Source: Delphinus delphis
Taxonomy: Eukaryota; Chordata; Mammalia; Artiodactyla; Delphinidae
Length of the DNA stretch: 64,000 nt
NCBI RefSeq assembly: GCF_949987515.2
Contig: NC_082693.1
Span: forward strand, 22,192,994 to 22,256,993
Direction of reading: 5' to 3'
In this document: positions 56,721 through 64,000 of the stretch, piece by piece
Layout: each line of letters starts with the position of its first letter
Position numbering within the stretch: position 1 is the stretch's first letter
Position numbers and translations under genes: made by a program
Notes under the pieces: generated by a model
The model's database searches: none
What the model was told of the DNA's origin: nothing
The model's input: the letters and a program-made list of their open reading frames with translations, nothing else

Positions 56721-58369
56721 CAGGGGTGCGGAGGGCAAAGCGACGAGAGATGCCCGCACAGAGGATCTGTGCCGACCGGCACTCACCAGCCCGAGAGGCT
56801 TGTCTGCTCACCCGCCGGGGCGGGCGGAGGCTGCGAGCTGAGGCTCGGTCTTTGGTGGGAGCGCAGGGAGAGGACTGGGGTTGGACGCGTGAACACAGCC
56901 TGCAGGGGGTTAGTGCACCACGGCTAGCCGGGAGGGAGTCCGGGGAAAAGTCTGGACCTGCTGAAGAGGCAAGAGACTTTTTCTTCCCTCTTAGTTTCCT
57001 GGTGCGCGAGGAGAGGGGATTAAGAGCGCTGCTTCAAGGAGCTCCAGAGACGGGCGCGAGCCGCGGCTAACAGCGCGGACCCCAGAGACGGGCATGAGAC
57101 GCTAAGGCTGCTGCTGCCGCCACCAAGAAGCCTGTGTGCGAGCACAGGTCACTATCCACACCTCCCTTCCGGGGAGCCTGTGCAGGCCGCCACTGCCAGG
57201 GTCCCAGGATCCAGGGTCAACCCCTCTGGGAGAACGCATGGCGCGCCTCAGGCTGGTGTAACGTCCCGCTGGCCTCTGCCGCCGCACGCTCGCCCCGCAT
57301 TCGTACCCCTCCCTCGCCCCCTGCCTGAGTGAGCCAGAGACCCCGAATCAGCGGCTCCTTTAACGCCGTCCTATGTGAGCGAGGAACAGACGCCCTCCAG
57401 CGACCTACACGCAAAGGCAGGGCCAAATCCAAAGCTGAACCCCGGGAGCTGTGAGAACAAAGAAGAGAAATGGAAATCTCTCCCAGCAGCCTCAGGAGCA
57501 GCAGATTAAAGCTCCACAATCAACTTGATGTACCTGCATCTGTGGAATACATGAATAGACAACGGATCATCCCAAATTGAGGAGGTGGACTTTGAGAGCA
57601 AGATTTATGATGTTTTCCCCTTTTCCTCTTTTTGTGAGTGTGTATGTGTATGCTTCTGTGTGACATTTTGTCTGTATAGCTTTGCTTTCACCATCTGTCC
57701 TAGGGTTCTATCTGTCCGTTTTTTGGTTGATTTTTTGTTTGTTTATTTTGTTTTTACTTTTTTAAAAGATTTTTTCTTAATTATTTTTTATTTTAATAAC
57801 TTTATTTTATTTTATCTTACTATATTTTATTTTCTTTTATCCTCTTTCTTTCTTTCTTTCTACTTTTTCTCCCTTTTATTCTGAGACATGTGGATGAAAG
57901 GCTCTTGGTGCTGCAGCCAGGAGTCACTGCTGTGCCTCTGAGGTGGGAGAGCCAACTTCAGACACTGGTCCACAAGAGACCTCCCAGCTCCACGTAATAT
58001 CAAACGGCGAAAATCTCCCAGAGATCTCCATCTCAACACCAACACCCGGCTTCACTCAACGACCAGAAAGCTACAGTGCTGGACATCCTATGCCAAACAA
58101 CTAGCAAGACAGGAACACAACCCCACCCATTAGCAGAGAGGCTGCCTAACATCATACTAAGTCCACAGACACCCAAAAACACACCACCAGACGTGGACCT
58201 GCCCACCAGAAAGACAAGATCCAGCCTCAACCACCAGAACACAGGCACAAGTCCCCTCCACCAGGAAGCCTACACAACCCACTGAACCAACTTTAGCCAC
58301 TGGGGACAGACATCAAAAACAACCTGCAGCCTGCAAAAAGGAGACCCCAAACACAGTAAGATAAACAAA
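56721..58369 (+). promoter_or_regulatory. L1 5'UTR with CpG-rich internal promoter region
   Basis: 56740-57430 is strongly CpG-rich compared with the surrounding AT-rich intron (GAGGCTGCGAGCTGAGGCTC, CGCGAGCCGCGGCTAACAGC). The end is T-rich (57720-57880) and is followed by C/A-rich sequence before the ORF1 ATG. By L1 biology this holds the sense promoter, and in some lineages also an antisense promoter. Whether either works here is unknown. Confidence 0.8.
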
Positions 58370-59484
58370 ATGAGAAGACAGAAAAACACACAGCAGATGA
58401 AGGAGCAAGATAAAAACCCACCACACCTAACAAATGAAGAGGAAATAGACAGTCTACCTGAAAAAGAATTCAGAATAATGATAGTAAAGATGATCCAAAA
58501 TCGTGGAAACAGAATAGAGAAAATGCAAGAAACATTTAACAAAGACCTAGAAGAACTAAAGAGGAAACAAGCAACAATGAACAACACAATAAATGAAATT
58601 AAAAATACTCTAGAAGGGATCAATAGCAGAATAACTGAGGCAGAAGAACGGATAGTGACCTGGAAGATAAAATAGTGGAAATAACTACTGCAGAGCAGAA
58701 TAAAGAAAAAAGAATGAAAAGAACCGAGGACAATCTCAGAGACTTCTGGGACAACATTAAACGCACCAACATTCGAATTATAGGGGTTCCAGAAGAAGAA
58801 GAGAAAAAGAAAGGGACTGAGAAGATATTTGAAGAGATTATAGTTGAAAACTTCTCTAATATGGGAAAGGAAATAGTTAATCAAGTCCAGGAAGCACAGA
58901 GAGTCCCATACAGGATAAATCCAAGGAGAAGCACGCCAAGACACATATTAATCAAACTGTCAAAAATTAAATACAAAGAAAACATATTAATAGCAGCAAG
59001 GGGGCTTCGCTGGTGGCGCACTGGTTGGGAGTCTGCCTGCTGATGCAGAGGACGCAGGTTCGTGCCCCAGTCCAGGAGGATCCCACATGCCGCAGAGCGG
59101 CTGGGCCCGTGAGCCGTGGCCGCTGCGCCTGTGCGTCCGGAGCCTGTGCTCTGCGGCGGGAGAGGCCACAGCAGTGAGAGGTCCGCATACCACAAAAAAA
59201 AAAAAAAAAAAAAAGCACCAAGGGAAAAACAACAAATAACACACGAGGGAATCCCCATAAGGTTAACAGCTGATCTTTCAGCAGAAACTCTGCAAGCCAG
59301 AAGGGACTCGCAGGACATATTTAAAATGCTGAAGGAGAAACACCTACAACCAAGATTACTGTACCCAGCAAGGATCTCATTAACATTTGATGGAGAAATT
59401 AAAACATTTACAGACAAGCAAAAGCTGAGAGAGTTCAGCACCACCAAACCAGCTTTACAACAAATGCTAAAGGATCTTCTCTAG
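58370..59484 (+). pseudogene. L1 ORF1 (RNA-binding protein), disrupted
   Basis: ORF1p coats L1 RNA as a coiled-coil trimer. The ATG at 58370 opens MRRQKNTQQMKEQDKNPPHL, and a coiled-coil stretch follows (FNKDLEELKRKQATMNNTIN). A one-base loss near 58655, in the GGATAGTGACCTGG region, shifts the frame and stops it at 58675. The second frame (58675 to about 59000) carries the RRM-like part (NIRIIGVPEEE, FSNMGKEIVNQVQEAQRVPY). A CHR SINE interrupts it at 59001-59213. The C-terminal domain resumes (REKQQITHEGIPIRLTADLS ... STTKPALQQML) and ends with TAG at 59482-59484. Confidence 0.95.
59001..59213 (+). mobile_element. Young-type CHR SINE inside L1 ORF1
   Basis: GGGGCTTCGCTGGTGGCGCA head, GGTTCGTGCCCCAGTCC, GAGAGGTCCGCATACCAC and about 22 A. 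Flanked by AGCAGCAAG (58992-59000) and AGCACCAAG (59214-59222). It is more diverged at CpG sites than most young copies and inserted in the same strand as the L1. Confidence 0.96.
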
Positions 59485-59542
59485 GCAAGGAACACAAGAG
59501 AAGGAAAAGACCTACAATAACAAACCCAAAACAATTAAAAAC

Positions 59543-62500
59543 ATGGGAATAGGAACATACATGTCAATAATTACATTAAATGTAAATGGATTAAATGCTC
59601 CCACCAAAAGACACAGACAGGTTGAATGGATACAAAAACAAGACCCATATATATGCTGTCTGCAAGAGACCCACTTCAGACCTAGAGACACATACAGACT
59701 GAAAGTGAGGGGATGGAAAAAGATATTCCATGCAAATGGAAACCAAAGACAGCTGGAGTATCAATTCTCATATCAGACAAAATAGACTTAAAAATAAAGG
59801 CTATTAGAAGAGACAAAGAAGGACACTACATAATGATCAAGGAATCGATCCAAGAATAAGATATAACAATTATAACTATTTATGCACCCAACATAGGAGC
59901 ACCTCAACATAAGGCAAATACTAACAGCCGTAAAAGGGGAAATCGACAGTAACACATTCATAGTAGGGGACTTTAACACCCCACTTTCACCAATGGACAG
60001 AACATACAAAATGAAAATACATAAGGAAACACATGCTTTAAATGATACATTAAACAAGATGGACTTAATTGATATTTATAGGACATTGCATCCAAAAATA
60101 ACAGAATACACGTTTTTCTCAAGTGCTCATGGAACATTCTCCAGGATAGATCATATCTTGGGTCACAAATCAAGCCTTGGTAAATTTAAGACAATTGAAA
60201 TTGTATCAAGTATCTTTTCTGACCACAATGCTATGAGACAAGATATCAACTACCGGAAAAGATCTGTAAAAAATACAAACACATAGAGGCTAAACAATAC
60301 ACTACTTAATAACGAAGTGATCACTGAAGAAATCAAAGAGGAAATCAAAACATACCTAGAAACAAATGACAATGGAGACACGACAACCCAAAACCTATGG
60401 GATGCAGCAAAAGCAGTTCTGAGAGGGAAGTTTATAGCCATACAATCCTACCTTAAGAAACAGGAAACATCTCGAATAAACAACCTAAACTTGCACCTAA
60501 AGCAATTAGAGAAAGAAGAACAAAAACACCCAAAGTTAGCAGAAGGAAAGAAATCATAAAGATCAGATCAGAAATGAATGACAAAGAAATGAAGGAAACA
60601 ATAGCAAAGATCAATAAAACTAAAAGCTGGTTCTTTGAGAAGATAAACAAAATTGATAAACCATTAGCCAGACTCATCAAGAAAAAAGGGAGAAGACTCA
60701 AATCAATAGAATTAGAAATGAAGAAGGAGAAGTAACAACTGACACTGCAGAAATACAAAAGACAATGAGAGATTACTACAAGCAACTCTATGCCAATAAA
60801 ATGGACAACCAGAAAGAAATGGACAAATTCTTACAAATGCACAACATGCCAAGAATGAATCAGGAAGTAATAGAAAATATGAACACACCAATCACAAGCA
60901 CTGAAATGGAAACTGTGATTAAAAATCTTCCAACAAACAAAAGCCTAGGACCAAATGGCTTCACAGGCGAATTCTATCAAACGTTTAGAGAAGAGCTAAC
61001 ACCTATCCTTCTCAAACTCTTCCAAAATACAGCAGAGGGAGGAACACTCCCAAACTCATTCTACGAAGCCACCATCACCCTGATACCAAAACCAGACAAG
61101 GATGTCACAAAGAAAGAAAACTACAGGCCAATATCACTGATGAACATACATGCAAAAATCCTCAACAAACCACTAGCAAACAGAATCCAACAGCACAATA
61201 AAAGGATCATACACCATGATCAAGTGGGGTTTAGTCCAGGAATGCAAGGATTCTTCAATATATGCAAATCAATCAATATGATACACCATATTAACCAATT
61301 GAAGGAGAAAAACCATATGGTCATCTAAATAGATGCACAAAAAGCTTTCAACAAAATTCAACACCCATTTATGATAAAAACCCTCCAGAAAGTAGGCACA
61401 GAGGGAACTTTCCTCAACATAATAAAGGCCATAGATGACAAACCCACAGCCAACATCGTCCTCAATGGTGAAAAACTGAAAGCATTTCCACTAAGATCAG
61501 GAACAAGACAAGTTTGCCCACTCTCACCACTCTTATTCAACATAGTTTTGGAAGTTTTAGCCACAGCAATCAGAGAAGAAAAGGAAATAAAAGGAATCCA
61601 AATTGGAAAAGAAGAAGTAAAACTGTCACTGTTTGCAGATGACATGATACTATACATAGAGAATCCTAAAGATGCTACCAGAAAACTACTAGAGCTAATT
61701 AATGAATTTGGTAAAGTAGCAGCATACAAAATTAATGCACAGAAAATCTGGCATTCCTATACACTAATGATGAAAAATCTGAAAGTGAAATCAAGAAAAC
61801 ACTCCCATTTACCACTGCAACAAAAAGAATAAAATACTAGGAATAAACCTACCTAAGGAGACAAAAGACCTGTATGCAGAAAATTATAGGACACTGATGA
61901 AAGAAATTAAAGATGATACAAATAGATGGAGAGATATACCATGTTCTTGGATTGGAAGAATCAACATTGTGAAAATGACTCTACTACCCAAAGCAATCTA
62001 CAGATTCAATGCAATCCCTATCAAACTACCACTGGCATTTTTCACAGAACTAGAACAAAAAATTTCACAATTTGTATGGAAACACAAATGACCCCGAATA
62101 GCCAAAGCAATCTAGAGAACGAAAAACGGAGCTGGAGGAATCAGGCTCCCTGACTTCAGACTATACTACAAAGCTACAGTGATCAAGACAATATGGTACT
62201 GGCACAAAAACAGAAATATAGATCAATGGAACAGGATAGAAAGCCCAGAGTTAAACCCATGCACATATGGTCACCTTATCTTTGATAAAGGATGCAGGAA
62301 TGTACAGTGGAGAAAGGACAGCCTCTTCTATAAGTGGTGCTGGGAAAACTGGACAGCTACATGTAAAAGTATGAGATTAGAACACTCCCTAACACCATAC
62401 ACAAAAATAAGCTCAAAATGGAATTAAAGACCTAAATGTAAGGCCAGAAACTATCAAACTCTTAGAGGAAAACATAGGCAGAACACTCTATGACATAAAT

Positions 62501-63364
62501 CACAGCAAGATCCTTTTTGACCCACCTCCTAGAGAAATGGAAATAAAAACAAAAATAAACAAATGGGACCTAATAAAACTTCAAAGCTTTTGCATAACAA
62601 AGGAAACCATAAATTAAACCAAAAGCCAACCCTCAGAATGGGAGAAAATATTTGGAAATGAAGGAACTGACAAAGGATTAATCTCCAAAATTTACATGCA
62701 GCTCAATAACAAAAAAACAAACAACCCAATCCAAAAATGGGCAGAAGACCTAAATAGACATTTCTCCAAAGAAGATATACAGACTGCCAACAAACACATG
62801 ACAGAATGCTCAACATCATTAATCATTAGAGAAATGCAAATCAAAACTACAATGAGATATCATCTCACACCATTCCGAATGGCCATCATAAAAAAATCTA
62901 CAAACAATAAATGCTGGAGAGGGTGTGGAGAAAAGGGAACACTCTTGCACTGCTGGTGGGAATGTGAATTGGTACAGCCACTATGGAGAACAGTATGGAG
63001 GTTCCTTAAAAAACTAAAAATACAACTACCATATGACCCAGCCATCCCACTACTGGGCATATACCCTGAGAAAACCATAATTCACCAAGAGTCATGTACC
63101 AAAATGTTCACTGCAGCTCTATTTACAATAGCCAGGAGATGGAAACAACCTAAGTGTCCATCATCGGATGAATGGATAAAGAAGATGTGGCACATATATA
63201 CAATGGAATATTACTCAGCCATAAAAAGAAACGAAATTGAGCTATTTGTAGTGAGGTGGATGGACCTAGAGTCTGTCATACAGAGTGAAGTAAGTCAGAA
63301 AGAGAAAGACAAATACCGTATGCTAACACATATATATGGAATCTTAGGGGAAAAAATGTCATGA
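59543..63364 (+). pseudogene. L1 ORF2 (endonuclease/reverse transcriptase), broken
   Basis: The ATG at 59543 starts MGIGTYMSIITLNVNGLNAP. The endonuclease shows LNVNGLN, LQETHF, SRIDHILGH and an intact SDHNAM (about 60221-60238), but frameshifts near 59755 and 59855 split it. The RT begins with [10 protein letters not shown] and [13 protein letters not shown] at 61326-61328 replaces the Ser codon before the motif A aspartate. Motif B reads [11 protein letters not shown] (usual Gly changed to Val). FADD is intact at 61632-61643. The C-terminal Cys motif [18 protein letters not shown] is complete at 62912-62965. Non-functional. Confidence 0.96.
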
Positions 63365-63713
63365 AGAACCTAGGGGTAAGACAGGAATAAAGACACAGAC
63401 CTACTAGAGAATGGACTTGAAGATATGGGGAGGGGGAAGGGTAAGCTGGGACAAAGTGAGAGAGTGGCATGGACATATATACACTACCAAACGTAAAATA
63501 GATAGCTACTGGGAAGCAGCCACATAGCACAGGGATATCAGCTCGGTGCTTTGTGACCACCTAGAGGGGTGGGATAGGGAGGGTGGGAGGTAGGGAGACG
63601 CAAGAGGGAAGAGATATGGGAACATATGTATATGTATAACTGAATAACTCTGTTATAAAGAAGAAACTAGCACACCATTGTAAAGCAATTATACTCCAAT
63701 AAAGATGTAAAAA
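63365..63713 (+). other. L1 3'UTR with polyadenylation signal
   Basis: Contains AGACCTACTAGAGAATGGAC, a G-rich polypurine part (GGGGTGGGATAGGGAGGGTG near 63568-63600), ATACTCCAATAAAGATGTA with the AATAAA signal, then the A tail. Confidence 0.93.
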
Positions 63714-64000
63714 AACAAAAAAAAAAACACATAGTCTCATTTAGAGCGCATAAAAATTATATTAAAAGCGCCATGGGTATTTTACATATTCTTAGTGCCT
63801 GCCAATCCCACAGAAATGCAGGCTCCCCTAGAATGCCCCGAAGAGTCCTCACCTGCATGGGCTAGCCACCAAGAGGAATGGGAAAAACTAAAGCCATCAA
63901 TCAGGTCACAGTGCATTTATGTAAACATTTATGCCTATTCTCAAATATCTGATAGCCCAGAGAAAAACACAGTAATTAAGTGTGCCTTCAGTTCTAAGAA
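63714..64000. other. Unique intron at the window edge
   Basis: No repeat or exon recognised. The preceding ITPR2 coding exon is not in this stretch. Confidence 0.55.

Larger units (their letters stand above)
56721..63713 (+). mobile_element. Nearly full-length L1 (copy 2), inactive
   Basis: About 7 kb with complete architecture: 5'UTR 56721-58369, ORF1 58370-59484, spacer, ORF2 59543-63364, and 3'UTR to CAATTATACTCCAATAAAGA with A tail. ORF1 holds a one-base frameshift and a CHR SINE. ORF2 has frameshifts and a TAA. A 5' run of A before CAGGGGTGCGG and an A-rich 3' flank ending AACACATAG leave the target duplication unclear. It is antisense to ITPR2, about 2 kb upstream of the exon. Confidence 0.97.

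Noticed and set aside
56740..57430. CpG island as the ITPR2 promoter
   Set aside because: It is the 5'UTR of the full-length L1 on the opposite strand. The ITPR2 start exon is not nearby.
58270..58944. 224-codon minus-strand open frame
   Set aside because: It is the antisense shadow of L1 ORF1 (A-rich coding strand read backwards).

Overview
The window looks like nuclear DNA from a cetacean, most likely a toothed whale. At least 23 copies of tRNA(Glu)-related SINEs of the CHR type (start GGGCTTCCCTGGTGGCGCAG or GGGACTTCCCTGGTGG) are spread across it. This family is typical of whales and their hippo/ruminant relatives, and the abundant short subfamily ending in CCGCGTACCGC-A(n) is the one I associate with whales. 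No BovB repeats were seen, which argues against a ruminant. Repeat family names come from memory of consensus sequences; no database search was run.

Only one host coding exon is recognisable: 71 bp on the minus strand at 54682-54752, with a clean acceptor and a GTAAGA donor. It encodes the [20 protein letters not shown]... segment of the inositol 1,4,5-trisphosphate receptor N-terminus and fits ITPR2 best. I therefore read the window as intronic sequence of ITPR2, transcribed right to left. Sequence right of 54752 is the upstream intron and sequence left of 54682 is the downstream intron.

Layout. 1-12.5 kb: single-copy intron with CHR SINEs, two MIRs, old L1 fragments and simple repeats. 12.5-17.2 kb: a CHR SINE abutting a 5'-truncated, fairly young L1 (plus strand, dead, RT domain still open for 320 codons). 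17.3-18.4 kb: an older L1 with a 5' inversion and a SINE at its edge. 18.4-29.5 kb: L2, SINEs, microsatellites and about 4 kb of mostly unique intron. 29.8-33.2 kb: an old L1 split by a nested L1 and two SINEs. 35-38.8 kb: minus-strand old L1s, one with a second 5' inversion and an AT microsatellite. 39-46.5 kb: hAT-type DNA transposon, L1, L2, MIR and nested MaLR-type LTRs. 46.5-56.7 kb: mostly unique intron with SINEs, MIRs and the exon. 56.72-63.72 kb: a nearly full-length plus-strand L1 (CpG-rich 5'UTR, ORF1, ORF2, 3'UTR), disabled by frameshifts, a nonsense codon and a CHR SINE in ORF1. 63.7-64 kb: unique.

No undescribed multigene system is visible. The best leads are the full-length L1 lying antisense about 2 kb upstream of the ITPR2 exon, where an L1 antisense promoter would point into ITPR2; two L1s carrying CHR SINEs at almost the same ORF1 position; two twin-priming inversions; and several nested insertions that order the repeats in time.
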